Shown here: in pieces, positions 45,537 through 55,903 of the stretch | Layout of the letters: every line of letters starts with the position of its first letter | Numbering within the stretch: the first letter of the stretch is position 1 | Origin: Undibacterium paludis | GTDB taxonomy: Bacteria > Pseudomonadota > Gammaproteobacteria > Burkholderiales > Burkholderiaceae_D | DNA length: 64,000 nucleotides | Direction: 5' to 3' | Assembly (NCBI RefSeq): GCF_022568815.1 | Contig: NZ_JAKZHX010000011.1 | Coordinates: forward strand, 206,684 to 270,683 | Made by a program: the position numbers and the translations under genes | The notes under the pieces: generated by a model | Database searches by the model: none | What the model saw: only the letters and a program-made list of their open reading frames with translations | What the model was told of the DNA's origin: nothing

Positions 45537-46622
45537 ATGTGGTTACAGCTAAGCCTGACAGCAATGATGGTTGCCCTGATCCCGGCAACCATCATCTGGT
45601 TTTCCAGGGAAAAGAATAAATACCGCAAATTGATTGCGGTCACTGTCACGTTGACATTTGAGCTGATCATGTTCGGCGCTTTCACGCGCCTGACAGACTC
45701 CGGCTTGGGCTGCCCTGACTGGCCGGGTTGTTATGGTCAGGCCAACCCCTTGCAGTCACATGCTGCTATCAAGGCGGCAGAAATTGTCATGCCTGGCGGC
45801 CCGGTTACCCTGCAAAAAGCCTGGATAGAAATGGTTCATCGTTACCTGGCAATGAGTGTAGGTTTGCTGATCGTGGCCCAAATGCTCATTGCCTGGGTGC
45901 ATCGTAAGCAATTGCGCACCAGTCCCTGGCTGTCGACTTTCCTTTTTTTCTTTGTTTGCCTGCAAGGTGCATTTGGCGCCTGGACGGTAACCCTGAAACT
46001 GCAACCTGTCATAGTGACTACTCACTTGATACTGGGGATGGGTTTGCTGGCCCTGCTCAGTGCCAGCCTGGAGCAGCAAGGCAGTTCGCAACCACGGGCA
46101 CCTGTTTTGTCCGCCGATGCACATCGCCTGCTCTGGCCTGCCGGTCTGGCCCTGGTTTTGCTGTTCATGCAAATAGCGCTTGGCGGCTGGGTGAGTACCA
46201 ACTATGCTGCATTAGCATGCCATGATTATCCGCTCTGTGATGGCAAGCTTGTTCCGGCAATGGATTTTGAGCATGGCTTTAGCCTCTGGCGTCAGCTGGG
46301 TCAGACTGTGGATGGCAAATACCTGCCATTTCATGCGCTGGTCGCCATACATTGGGTGCACAGGAATTTTGCCATCCTGGTGGTGCTTGCCTGCCTCTGG
46401 GCAGGCTGGTGTGCCAACCGTACCAGGGGGCTGGAAAAGCTGGGGAGACATCTCATGCTAGCCGTATTGGCACAGTTTATCATCGGTGTTTCCACCGTAT
46501 TTTTTTCCTGGCCGCTGCTGCTGGCAGTTTTGCATAATGGCATGGCTGCCACGCTCGTGCTCTTGCTGACCATGTTAAACTACAGGGTAAGGCATGTGAG
46601 CCTTGCCGCTGCCAAAGAATGA
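45537..46622 (+). CDS. ctaA: Heme A synthase CtaA/Cox15
   Basis: 361 residues with about eight membrane helices. [20 protein letters not shown] near the N-terminus holds the cysteine pair, and histidine-bearing segments ([18 protein letters not shown]) are the heme ligands. It oxidises heme O to heme A. The stop overlaps the ctaB start by 4 nt. Confidence 0.94.
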   Translation: MWLQLSLTAMMVALIPATIIWFSREKNKYRKLIAVTVTLTFELIMFGAFTRLTDSGLGCPDWPGCYGQANPLQSHAAIKAAEIVMPGGPVTLQKAWIEMVHRYLAMSVGLLIVAQMLIAWVHRKQLRTSPWLSTFLFFFVCLQGAFGAWTVTLKLQPVIVTTHLILGMGLLALLSASLEQQGSSQPRAPVLSADAHRLLWPAGLALVLLFMQIALGGWVSTNYAALACHDYPLCDGKLVPAMDFEHGFSLWRQLGQTVDGKYLPFHALVAIHWVHRNFAILVVLACLWAGWCANRTRGLEKLGRHLMLAVLAQFIIGVSTVFFSWPLLLAVLHNGMAATLVLLLTMLNYRVRHVSLAAAKE

Positions 46623-47515
46623 TCATGACCACATTAAGTTTGCCTTCCAACCGACTTGCTCAATACTGGGCATTGACCAAGCCCCGCGTTACCCAGCTCG
46701 CCGTTTTTTGTGCCGTCATCGGCATGTTCCTGGCGACACCTGACCTGCCTGACTGGCGTGTTGTGGTTGCCGCTACCATCGGTATCTGGCTGCTGGCCGG
46801 CGCCGCTTTTGCTGTCAATTGCCTGGTAGAGAAAGAAATCGATTCACGCATGGCCAGGACTGCGCGCCGCGCAACTGCCCAGGGTGAAATCACTATTCCC
46901 CAAACCCTGGTGTTTTCCGGTGTCATTGGTGGCATGGGCATGTGGGTGCTGTATACCATGGTCAACCCTTTGACCATGTGGCTGACCTTCGTCACCTTTG
47001 TTGGTTATGCCGTGATTTACACGATTATCCTGAAACCGGCGACACCACAAAATATTGTCATTGGCGGCTTGTCCGGCGCCATGCCGCCGGCCCTAGGCTG
47101 GGCTGCTGTAGCCAATGATGTGCCCATGCAGGCCTGGTTGCTGGTACTGATCATCTTTGTCTGGACGCCACCGCATTTCTGGGCGCTGGCCATGTACCGG
47201 CGCGATGATTATGCGCGTTCCGGCCTGCCCATGTTGCCTATTACCCATGGCCTGGAATTTACCCGCTTCCATGTCTGGCTCTACACCATTGCCCTGTTTG
47301 CCACCACCATGCTGCCGTATGCCGTGCACATGAGCGGCCTGATCTACCTGGTCAGTGCCATTGTGCTTGGTCTGATTTTCCTCTGGTATGCATGGCGTAT
47401 CTACAAGCACTATGACGATATGCTGGCGCGCAAGACTTTCACTTATTCCATCATTTATCTGTCCTTGCTGTTTGCCGCCTTGTTGGTGGATCACTATATC
47501 AAGCTCACCTTATGA
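46619..47515 (+). CDS. ctaB: Protoheme IX farnesyltransferase (heme O synthase)
   Basis: 298 residues, UbiA-type prenyltransferase with about nine membrane helices. [19 protein letters not shown] opens it, [18 protein letters not shown] is the first prenyl-diphosphate motif, and [17 protein letters not shown] the conserved loop. It adds a farnesyl tail to heme B. ATGA overlaps with both neighbours. Confidence 0.95.
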   Translation: MIMTTLSLPSNRLAQYWALTKPRVTQLAVFCAVIGMFLATPDLPDWRVVVAATIGIWLLAGAAFAVNCLVEKEIDSRMARTARRATAQGEITIPQTLVFSGVIGGMGMWVLYTMVNPLTMWLTFVTFVGYAVIYTIILKPATPQNIVIGGLSGAMPPALGWAAVANDVPMQAWLLVLIIFVWTPPHFWALAMYRRDDYARSGLPMLPITHGLEFTRFHVWLYTIALFATTMLPYAVHMSGLIYLVSAIVLGLIFLWYAWRIYKHYDDMLARKTFTYSIIYLSLLFAALLVDHYIKLTL

Positions 47516-48093
47516 AAATACTGAAGAGCCTGGCTGGCATCCTGATGACGCTGGTCTTGTCCGCCTGCATGCAAGGGGCTGAAAAATTCAATAACACGGA
47601 CCTGACTGGCCTCGATTACGCCAAGGATTTTGCCCTGACCGACCATAATGGCAAGGCACGTACCCTGGCAGACTTCAAGGGCAAGGCAGTTGTGATTTTC
47701 TTTGGCTATACGCAATGCCCGGATGTTTGCCCGACCACCATGGTGGAAATGGCAAATGTGATGAAACTCCTGGGCAGTGATGCGGACAAGGTACAAGTCT
47801 TGTTTGTTACGCTTGATCCGGAACGTGATACCCAGACTTTGCTGGCCAGCTACGTGCCCAATTTTGACAAGCGCTTTCTTGGCCTATATGGCGATGCCGC
47901 TGCAACTGCCAAGGTTGCCAAGGACTTCAAGGTGTTTTATCAAAAGGTGGAAGGCAAGACACCAGGCAGCTATACCATGGACCATACGGCAGGCAGCTAT
48001 GTGTTTGATCCCCAGGGGCGGATTCGTTTATTCTTGCGCCACGGCCAGGGGCCAGAGCCGGTTGCTCATGATTTGAAAATGCTGCTCAAGTAA
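47512..48093 (+). CDS. SCO1/SenC-family copper lipoprotein
   Basis: 193 residues. A lipoprotein signal with lipobox LSAC (Cys19) anchors it to the membrane facing the periplasm. The copper site is CPDVCPTT plus the histidine in [10 protein letters not shown]. It delivers copper to, or reduces, the CuA site of subunit II. It overlaps ctaB by 4 nt and ends the oxidase cluster. Confidence 0.94.
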   Translation: MKILKSLAGILMTLVLSACMQGAEKFNNTDLTGLDYAKDFALTDHNGKARTLADFKGKAVVIFFGYTQCPDVCPTTMVEMANVMKLLGSDADKVQVLFVTLDPERDTQTLLASYVPNFDKRFLGLYGDAAATAKVAKDFKVFYQKVEGKTPGSYTMDHTAGSYVFDPQGRIRLFLRHGQGPEPVAHDLKMLLK

Positions 48094-48154
48094 GCCCTGA
48101 TCAGGATTAAGCCTGGGCATTGATCGGTGACTGACAGAAAAGTGATAGAAAAAC

Positions 48155-48182
48155 AAAAGGCACTCCGAGGAGTGCCTTTTTC
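48155..48182. terminator. Bidirectional terminator between sco and rpoH
   Basis: AAAGGCACTCC / GGAGTGCCTTT hairpin with a 2-nt apex and T-runs on both strands. It separates the convergent oxidase and rpoH units. Confidence 0.9.
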
Positions 48183-48196
48183 AATGCATGGCCTGC

Positions 48197-49093
48197 TTAT
48201 GCAAAGTTGCTCAGGCTACCCTTCATTTTCTTCAGGGCTGCACTTTCGATCTGGCGTATGCGTTCGGCAGATACACCGTATTCATCTGCCAGTTCATGCA
48301 GGGTTGCGCCTGTACCGTCATCATTTTTCAACCAGCGCTCTTCGATGATATGGCGTGAACGCGCATCCAGTTTGGACAGGGCAGATTCCAGGCCTTCGCT
48401 TTGCATGCGGTCATACTGGCGGCTTTCCAATACACGGGTAGGTTCGTCAGACTCTGTCTTCAGATAAGCGATGGGTGCAAACTTTTCATCATCGTCATCT
48501 GTCGGTGCGTCCAGAGCGATATCGTGACCGGACAAACGCATTTCCATCTCAATGACTTCTTCGCGTTTTACATCGAGTGTTGACGCCAGGGCGTCAATCT
48601 GCTTGGGCGACATCGCGTCCAGGCCTTCTTTGTGACTGCGCAGATTGAAGAACAGCTTGCGTTGTGCCTTGGTCGTGGCAACTTTTACCAGACGCCAGTT
48701 TTTCAGGATGTACTCATGCATCTCGGCCTTGATCCAGTGCATGGCATAGGATACCAGGCGCACACCCTGGTCAGGGTCAAAACGCTTGACGGCTTTCATC
48801 AGGCCGATATTGCCTTCCTGAATCAGGTCAGCATGGGGCAAACCATAGCCGAGATAACCACGGGCGATGGAGACAACCAGACGCAGGTGCGACATAACCA
48901 GTTGCTGCGCAGCAGCCAGATCATTGTCATTACGCAATTTTTTTGCATAGTCTACCTCTTCCTCATGCGAGAGCATGGGCAGACGATTGACTGCAGAGAT
49001 ATAGGCATCAATGTTTCCAAGACTGCCACTAAAGCCAAGGGCCAGTGCAGTGCTGTCAGAAGCGGGGATCAATTGTGTCGATGTTGTTGCCAT
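48197..49093 (-). CDS. rpoH: RNA polymerase sigma-32 (heat shock)
   Basis: 298 residues. Sigma region 2 contains DLIQEGNIGLMKAVKRFDP and VRLVSYAMHWIKAEMHEYI. Region 4 ends with LADEYGVSAERIRQIESAALKKMK. The RpoH box region (LFFNLRSHK) is present. It directs heat-shock transcription. A CIRCE operator lies 65 nt upstream, so HrcA probably represses it. Confidence 0.96.
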   Translation of the reverse strand: MATTSTQLIPASDSTALALGFSGSLGNIDAYISAVNRLPMLSHEEEVDYAKKLRNDNDLAAAQQLVMSHLRLVVSIARGYLGYGLPHADLIQEGNIGLMKAVKRFDPDQGVRLVSYAMHWIKAEMHEYILKNWRLVKVATTKAQRKLFFNLRSHKEGLDAMSPKQIDALASTLDVKREEVIEMEMRLSGHDIALDAPTDDDDEKFAPIAYLKTESDEPTRVLESRQYDRMQSEGLESALSKLDARSRHIIEERWLKNDDGTGATLHELADEYGVSAERIRQIESAALKKMKGSLSNFA

Positions 49094-49157
49094 TTTTCCT
49101 CCTTATTGCGGCCACCTTGGAGTAATGCACCCCATATGGCACTTTCAAGTTCCTATA

Positions 49158-49184
49158 TTAGCACTCTCTTGAGAAGAGTGCTAA
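49158..49184 (-). promoter_or_regulatory. CIRCE operator (HrcA site) of rpoH
   Basis: TTAGCACTC (49158-49166), nine bases, GAGTGCTAA (49176-49184): a perfect CIRCE consensus. On the minus strand a TATAGT -10-like box (49194-49199) lies 9 nt upstream, so the operator would start near the transcription start of rpoH. The rest of the 49094-49358 gap holds no gene. Confidence 0.92.
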
Positions 49185-49358
49185 TACTCAGATACTATAA
49201 GCTTCATCAAAATAATCTATTGAAAAACTAGCCATCATTTACAGCAATAATAATTACTTAGATGCCAGCCTGCGTGGAAAGTTGCAGTTAATTACAATAA
49301 TTTTGTCAGGACTTAGCCTGTGATCAGATGTAATAGGATGTAACAACGGGGTTGCTGC

Positions 49359-50273
49359 CTAGCTGGCGCGCGCCAGTTGTCGTCTCACCGAAAGGAAGAC
49401 GCCTATCAGGCCCAGTACCATACTAACCGCCAGCAAGATCAGGCTCTGTACGATACCTAACGGTAGCAGATGAAATTCTGATGCATACAATTTGGCAAAT
49501 TCAGCAATAGCCTTGTTCAGTGGGTGCAGGGAGGCAGCGATCATACCCAGTGCCATGCCCCCGGCCAGCAAGCCCAGCAAGGCGCCGGTATAGTAATAGG
49601 GTTTGTGGATAAAACTGTTGGTCGCGCCAAGCAGCCGGGTGACTGAGATCTCGGCCTGATGAGAGATGACCTGCAGGCGCGTGGCATTGAACACCACCAC
49701 GATGACGACCACGGCCAGGGTTGCTGCCAGCAGCATCAGGCCCAATTGCATGATCTGCATCAGCGCCGCCAGGCGTTTGACCCAGGCAGAGTCAAGCTGC
49801 ACGATATCGACATCTGGCATCTGCCTGATGTTTTCAACCAGGTCATCGATCTTGCCGGCGTCCGCATTGGACATGGACAGGATATAGGCATCCGGCAGAG
49901 GGTTGCCACCAAGCGTTGATAAAACTTCAGTCAGATTGGATGATTGCTCCAGACTGGCCAGCGCCTTGTCTTTGGGAATAAAGCTCAGGTTGGCCGTGAT
50001 GCCTTTTTCTTTCAGCAGCTTTTTGATCGGTATCGACAGGGCCGTTGCGTTAGCGCGCGCAGTTTCCGGGCTGACAAAGATACTGATTTCCGGCTCTATA
50101 GACAGCTGTGAAGAGACGGGGCGGATATTTTCTATCAGGGTCAGGCCGGCAATCGGCAGGGCTAGTGCGATGGCGACCACCAGTACATTGAATAGAAAAT
50201 TACCAGGACTGGCGCGCAAGTGGCCAAAAGCACTTTTCATGGCGAACAAATGTTGACGGAACCAGATGGTCAT
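49359..50273 (-). CDS. ftsX: Cell division protein FtsX
   Basis: 304 residues with four membrane helices: one near residues 25-45, then three after about 170. A periplasmic domain lies between the first and second. The start WFRQHLFAMKSAFGHL is typical. With FtsE it controls septal peptidoglycan hydrolases. It follows ftsE by 50 nt. Confidence 0.94.
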   Translation of the reverse strand: MTIWFRQHLFAMKSAFGHLRASPGNFLFNVLVVAIALALPIAGLTLIENIRPVSSQLSIEPEISIFVSPETARANATALSIPIKKLLKEKGITANLSFIPKDKALASLEQSSNLTEVLSTLGGNPLPDAYILSMSNADAGKIDDLVENIRQMPDVDIVQLDSAWVKRLAALMQIMQLGLMLLAATLAVVVIVVVFNATRLQVISHQAEISVTRLLGATNSFIHKPYYYTGALLGLLAGGMALGMIAASLHPLNKAIAEFAKLYASEFHLLPLGIVQSLILLAVSMVLGLIGVFLSVRRQLARAS

Positions 50274-50323
50274 GAATTCTTCCTTGTTGTTCTGTGCAGA
50301 TAGACGGGCAAAGTACGGGCAAA

Positions 50324-50998
50324 TCAGGCAGCCAGCGATGATTTCCAGCTGGTAACCACCTGTCCCTGGCTCAGGTAGATAACGCGGCTGGCCTGGTCGA
50401 GAAACTGTTCATCATGGCTGGAGATGATGCAGGTGACGCCTGCACTCTGGAAAGCCTTTAGTGTTGTCAACACCTTGTTGGCATTGTCCCGGTCAAGAAA
50501 AGCGGTTGGCTCGTCGGCCAGGATGATTTGCGGGCGGTTGACGATGGCACGGGCAATTGCCACCCGCTGTTGCTCACCACCGGACAGGGCCAGCGGCAGG
50601 GAGTCTGCCTTGTCGGGCAGGCCGACTTTATCGAGGGCAATACGGGCACGTTCCTCAGCCTTGCCATGTGATGCGCCAGTGACAATCAGCGGCAACATGA
50701 CATTTGCCAGCACGGTACGGTCGGTCAATAATTTCTGGTCTTGCAATATCAAGCCGAGCTTGCGGCGTAGATAAGGCAGGCTGCCGGACTTAAGCTTGCT
50801 GATGTCCTGCCCGTTGACCCTGACCTGACCAGAGCTGGGCTTTTCTATGCCCGCGATCATCTTCAGCAGGGTAGACTTGCCCGCACCGGAGGGGCCAGCC
50901 AAAAAGATCAGTTCACCGCTGGCTATCGACAGGGATACATCCCTGAGCGCATAGGTATCTTGAGAATACTGCTTGCTGACGTGTTCAAATTCTATCAT
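50324..50998 (-). CDS. ftsE: Cell division ATP-binding protein FtsE
   Basis: 224 residues, minimal ABC ATPase: Walker A GPSGAGKST near 36-44, signature LSGGEQQRVAIARA, Walker B IILADEPTAFLD. IEFEHVSKQYSQDTYALRDVSL at the start is FtsE-like. It drives FtsX at the division site. Confidence 0.95.
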   Translation of the reverse strand: MIEFEHVSKQYSQDTYALRDVSLSIASGELIFLAGPSGAGKSTLLKMIAGIEKPSSGQVRVNGQDISKLKSGSLPYLRRKLGLILQDQKLLTDRTVLANVMLPLIVTGASHGKAEERARIALDKVGLPDKADSLPLALSGGEQQRVAIARAIVNRPQIILADEPTAFLDRDNANKVLTTLKAFQSAGVTCIISSHDEQFLDQASRVIYLSQGQVVTSWKSSLAA

Positions 50999-51031
50999 GG
51001 TCGCAATATGGCTGATTTTGGGGGAGGCAAT

Positions 51032-52105
51032 TCAGCTTAACAGGGCGTCAACGAATTCCTGTGCGTTGAAAGGCTGCAAATCCTCAATTTGTTCACCGAT
51101 GCCGATGAAGTACACCGGTACCGGGCGGTTTTTTGCGATGGCGGCCAGTACCCCGCCTTTGGCCGTGCCATCGAGTTTGGTAATCACCAGGCCGGTCAGC
51201 TGCAGGGCATCATCAAAAGTCTTGACCTGGGCCAGAGCATTCTGACCGGTATTGCCATCGATGATCAGCAAGACCTCTTGCGGTGCACCATCCATACCCT
51301 TGGCGATCACACGTTTGATCTTTTTCAGTTCTTCCATCAGATGCAACTGGGTGGGCAGGCGGCCAGCCGTATCCACCATCACCACATCCGTACCACGTGC
51401 ACGGGCTGAGGCCACGGCATCAAAGGCCACGGCGGCCGGGTCACCGGATTCCTGGGCGATCACCGTGACATTATTGCGCTCGCCCCAGATTGCCAGCTGC
51501 TCACGCGCAGCCGCACGGAAGGTATCGCCTGCGGCCAGCAAGACAGATTGCTGGTGACTTTGCATATGTTTGGCCAGCTTGCCTATGGTGGTGGTTTTGC
51601 CGGCGCCATTGACCCCGGTAATCATCATCACCAAAGGTTGATAGCGGCCAAGCTCCAACGGTTTTTGCAATGGTGTGAGCAATTCCAGCAACAGGGCTTT
51701 CAGCGCAGCCTTGACCTGTTCCGCCTCGGTCAGTTTTTCTTCCTTGACCTTTTTCTTCAGGCCATCAAGCAAAAATTGCGTCGCTTCCACGCCGGCGTCT
51801 GAAGTCAGCAGGGCGGCTTCAAGCTCTTCATACAAATCGTCATCAATGCGAGCGCCGACAAAGAGGGTGGTAAGATTCGAGGAAGTCTTGGCCAAACCCG
51901 CCTTCAACCTGCTCAGCCATGAGCGCTTTTGCTCGGGTTCAGGTGCCGGCTGTGTCTGGGGCGCAACGGGCTTGCTTGCTGGCTGGCTTGACGCCGGTGG
52001 AGCATCAGCTGTTGTGGATGTTGCTTCTATGATAGCTGCCGGCGCAATCTGGGAGACCGGCACCTGCGCTTCTTCTTTGGGTTTCTTTTTGAAAAAACTA
52101 AACAT
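51032..52105 (-). CDS. ftsY: Signal recognition particle receptor FtsY
   Basis: 357 residues from the ATG at 52105 (MFSFFKKKPKEE), preferred over the frame start at 52183 because this is the usual FtsY N-terminus. A Pro/Ala-rich acidic A domain leads to the NG GTPase. Motifs: GVNGAGKTT (P-loop), DTAGRLP, and TKLDGTAKGG. It docks ribosome-SRP complexes at the membrane. It is divergent from rsmD. Confidence 0.95.
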   Translation of the reverse strand: MFSFFKKKPKEEAQVPVSQIAPAAIIEATSTTADAPPASSQPASKPVAPQTQPAPEPEQKRSWLSRLKAGLAKTSSNLTTLFVGARIDDDLYEELEAALLTSDAGVEATQFLLDGLKKKVKEEKLTEAEQVKAALKALLLELLTPLQKPLELGRYQPLVMMITGVNGAGKTTTIGKLAKHMQSHQQSVLLAAGDTFRAAAREQLAIWGERNNVTVIAQESGDPAAVAFDAVASARARGTDVVMVDTAGRLPTQLHLMEELKKIKRVIAKGMDGAPQEVLLIIDGNTGQNALAQVKTFDDALQLTGLVITKLDGTAKGGVLAAIAKNRPVPVYFIGIGEQIEDLQPFNAQEFVDALLS

Positions 52106-52214
52106 CGGGATATTTGGGGAGTGCGGGCGGCAAGAAAAGCCTGCCCTAGTATTAGAATGCTGCCATTTTAACAGACAGCGCACTGTAAACCGATTTAGCC
52201 GTAGCTGACATGCA

Positions 52215-52880
52215 ATGAAAACAAATAGTAAAAAACCGACAACAATAAAACGCAGTAATCACCAGGTTCGTATCATCGGCGGGCAATGGAAGCGCAGCCT
52301 GCTAAGCGTGGTTGAGGCAGAAGGCTTGCGTCCTACGCCGGACCGCGTCAGGGAAACGGCATTTAACTGGCTCAGTCATTTATTCGATAACAACTGGGAC
52401 AAACTGGTCTGTCTCGACCTGTTTGCCGGCACCGGCGCCCTGGGATTTGAAGCAGCCAGTCGTGGTGCTGCCCAGGTAACGATGGTGGAAGCGCATACCC
52501 CGGCCTACAAGCAACTGGAGCAGGTAAAGGACAAATTGCAAGCCAGTCAGTGCGATCTGCTCAGGGCAGACGCCCTCAAGGTGCTTGATGGCATGATAAA
52601 CAGGCAACAAAAGCAGGATTTGATCTTTCTTGATCCGCCTTTTGGCCAGGACTGGTTGTCCCGTATCCTGCCCTTATGCGCCCAAGTGCTGAGTGACAGG
52701 GGCTGTCTTTATGTAGAAGCGGAGTTTTCGTTGGCAGAAGCAGAGGGCGATGCCATGGACAAATTACATAAATTATTAAGTGGATGGCAACTTGTGCGGG
52801 CAGATAAGGCTGGCAGCGTTTACTTCCATATACTGCAACGCAACATTTTGCCGCATGGCGCGCACGAAAATCAGGCATAA
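52215..52880 (+). CDS. rsmD: 16S rRNA (guanine(966)-N2)-methyltransferase
   Basis: 221 residues. VRIIGGQWKRSLL, then LRPTPDRVRETAFNWL, LDLFAGTGALGFEAASRGA (SAM site) and the catalytic DPPF motif are all present. It modifies 16S rRNA in the 30S head. Adjacent to coaD, the common order in proteobacteria. Confidence 0.95.
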   Translation: MKTNSKKPTTIKRSNHQVRIIGGQWKRSLLSVVEAEGLRPTPDRVRETAFNWLSHLFDNNWDKLVCLDLFAGTGALGFEAASRGAAQVTMVEAHTPAYKQLEQVKDKLQASQCDLLRADALKVLDGMINRQQKQDLIFLDPPFGQDWLSRILPLCAQVLSDRGCLYVEAEFSLAEAEGDAMDKLHKLLSGWQLVRADKAGSVYFHILQRNILPHGAHENQA

Positions 52881-52920
52881 TGCCTGCTCAACTTAGTGCA
52901 TATCCTTATGCAAGTCTTGA

Positions 52921-53442
<522 letters not shown>

Positions 53443-53487
53443 GTTGCATGTATACAGCCCGGTAGGGGCTGGATGAAAGTGAAGTGA

Positions 53488-53757
<270 letters not shown>

Positions 53758-53774
53758 ATCAGGATAGCGAACCG

Positions 53775-54920
53775 CTAAAAACAGCGTACCTGGTTGCGTC
53801 CGGCATTTTTGGCCTGATACAAAGCCCTGTCCGCACGCAAGACCAGGTCACGTGCGACGCTGGGAGCATCTTCATAATTGGTGTTGCCGTCTATGGTGGT
53901 CAGGCCTATGGAAATGGTGGCCTGGCAACTGCCTGATTCACTGAGTACAAATTCACTGTCGGCGATACTCTTGCGTATGCGTTCTGCCACGGTGATCGCG
54001 TCATGCAGATTGGTGTTGACCAGTACCACGACAAACTCTTCACCACCAAAGCGCCCCAGGGTATCGCTGAGACGCAGCTCTGCCTTGATGCGGCTGGCAA
54101 CTTCTTTCAGTACATCGTCACCACCCTGATGGCCGTAACGATCATTGATCTGCTTGAAGAAATCGATGTCCAGGTACATGCAGGCTATGCTGTATCTTTG
54201 CCTGCGCGCCCTGGCAATTTCTTCCAGCATGCGTTGTTCTACGTAGCGGCGATTGCTGACATTCGTTAGCGGATCTGTCAGGCCTATATACGTCAGGCGC
54301 TCATTGTTGATGACGTTTTCCAGGCAGATAGCGATGATGGAGCCAAGTCGCTCTATGAAATCTGTCGCCATGTTGGGCTGGAAACGGTCTGCCTTGAAGC
54401 TGCCAAGATTGAGGCAGCCTATCAGCCTGCCCTGCCTGTGCATGGGAATGATGGCGATACTGGCTGGCTTTTTGCTAAAGGTGCTGAAATAAGAACCGTA
54501 AGCCAGGCTCTGGTACAAACCCAGTTGCGGCTTGCGCAAGGCGCTCTGCGGTTGAGACAGTTCGACTTCGTGCCGCAAGAAAATCAGGTGGGGGAATTCC
54601 TGCAAGTCTATCTTCAGGTCACTGAGCATGTGCTGCAGGTCACCGAACTTATCAAACAAGACCAGTGATACCACGTCCAGTTCAGACGTGATGGCCAGTG
54701 CACTGAAAATATTGGTGATCAATTCACGAAAGCTGTTGGCGCTGATAATCTTCAGGTCAAAACTCTGGTGGCGTGCCATGATGCTCTGGTTGCGATGGGC
54801 CAGTTCCAGCAGGCTGTCGAGCCGGTCGCGCAGTATCTGGTTTTCACGCTGTAAGTCAAGCAGCGCAGACTGTGCTGCGTCCAGTTCTTCATCTGCTGGT
54901 ACCGGAATCATGCTTTCCAT
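53775..54920 (-). CDS. Diguanylate cyclase with DUF484/GAF-like sensor
   Basis: 381 residues. An N-terminal coiled coil (LLDLQRENQILRDRLDSLLEL) leads to a GAF/DUF484-like domain (about 60-205). A GGDEF domain follows (about 215-380) with an active-type GGEEF (RFGGEEFVVVL). There is no I-site RxxD at the usual place before it that I can call with confidence. It makes c-di-GMP in the cytoplasm. It converges on the ferredoxin gene (17-nt gap). Confidence 0.93.
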   Translation of the reverse strand: MESMIPVPADEELDAAQSALLDLQRENQILRDRLDSLLELAHRNQSIMARHQSFDLKIISANSFRELITNIFSALAITSELDVVSLVLFDKFGDLQHMLSDLKIDLQEFPHLIFLRHEVELSQPQSALRKPQLGLYQSLAYGSYFSTFSKKPASIAIIPMHRQGRLIGCLNLGSFKADRFQPNMATDFIERLGSIIAICLENVINNERLTYIGLTDPLTNVSNRRYVEQRMLEEIARARRQRYSIACMYLDIDFFKQINDRYGHQGGDDVLKEVASRIKAELRLSDTLGRFGGEEFVVVLVNTNLHDAITVAERIRKSIADSEFVLSESGSCQATISIGLTTIDGNTNYEDAPSVARDLVLRADRALYQAKNAGRNQVRCF

Positions 54921-54937
54921 CGTGTTTGCCAGGGGTC

Positions 54938-55780
54938 TTAAAATGCAATGTTCATGTTGACTGCATCGCCGACATGCAATATCCGGTCCAGACCCTGTTC
55001 AACGATGAGGTTCATACCAAAGGTAATGCCGCCGTCGACCAGCGGGTTGGCTCTGTAGGTGGCAAGTATGTCCAGCGGGTCCGGGCCAAATTCACCGGTG
55101 TCCTGGTCGATTGAAGGCATGGGACAACGTGGACAAGGCTTAACCGGGCGCAATTGTATATCTTCGCCTATGTCAAAGCTTTCAGCATAATCCTCTTCGA
55201 AAGCCTCCACGCCATCGAGCACGATATTCGGGCGGAACCGGTTCATCGGCAAGGCAGCCCGGCCCTGCTGTTGCAGGCGCTGGTTCAGGTCGTCCAGGGC
55301 GGCACTGGCCGTCAGCAAAATGGGATAGCCGTCAGAAAATCGTGTTGCGACAAGTTTGTCCCCCGTCCATTTCTGGTTGGCAAAGCGTTGGGTTTGCGTA
55401 CTGCTGCGCACCAGTCGGCAAGGGGTGGCAAGGGCAAGGCTGAACCAGTCAGCGGCGACATCGCCACAATCAATGGCGCTGAAGCTTTCTTCCCAGATTG
55501 TTACTGTTGTTGATCCTGCATCGGACTGGGCTTGCAGCAGCAGCTTGGGCATGCCCGGCGCATGGACGACCACGCCGTCGTCAGTGATTTCGGGACGTAT
55601 CCTGGCCATTGCCGGATGCTCCCTCTGTGTCAGGAACAGACCCTGAGGGGTGACCAGCATCCATTCCCTGTCATGTATGCCTGCCGAACACAGGCCGGTT
55701 TCTGTCAGCGTCGCGCTGTCCAGACTGATGCCGGCGCAGGACTTGATCGGGTAAATGGTCAGGGCAATGACATTAGGCAT
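54938..55780 (-). CDS. MOSC-domain protein (YcbX type)
   Basis: 280 residues from the ATG at 55780 (MPNVIALTIYPIKSC), the usual start for this family; the frame runs back to 55903. An N-terminal MOSC beta-barrel (LTIYPIKSCAG) is followed by the MOSC domain with NRFRPNIVLDG and PCPRCPMPSID. Such proteins reduce N-hydroxylated compounds using a molybdenum cofactor. No partner reductase domain is fused. The gene may be linked to the GGDEF gene 17 nt downstream. Confidence 0.9.
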   Translation of the reverse strand: MPNVIALTIYPIKSCAGISLDSATLTETGLCSAGIHDREWMLVTPQGLFLTQREHPAMARIRPEITDDGVVVHAPGMPKLLLQAQSDAGSTTVTIWEESFSAIDCGDVAADWFSLALATPCRLVRSSTQTQRFANQKWTGDKLVATRFSDGYPILLTASAALDDLNQRLQQQGRAALPMNRFRPNIVLDGVEAFEEDYAESFDIGEDIQLRPVKPCPRCPMPSIDQDTGEFGPDPLDILATYRANPLVDGGITFGMNLIVEQGLDRILHVGDAVNMNIAF

Positions 55781-55903
55781 GATGGCAAGACTTCCGTGTA
55801 AAGGATGCGATATGAGTATTTTAATGGCTAACAAGCATTCATGCGGGCAATTCGCCAGATATTTGAGGTCAGGGCAAATGCCGGGTTTGCCGCGTTCTGG
55901 CAA

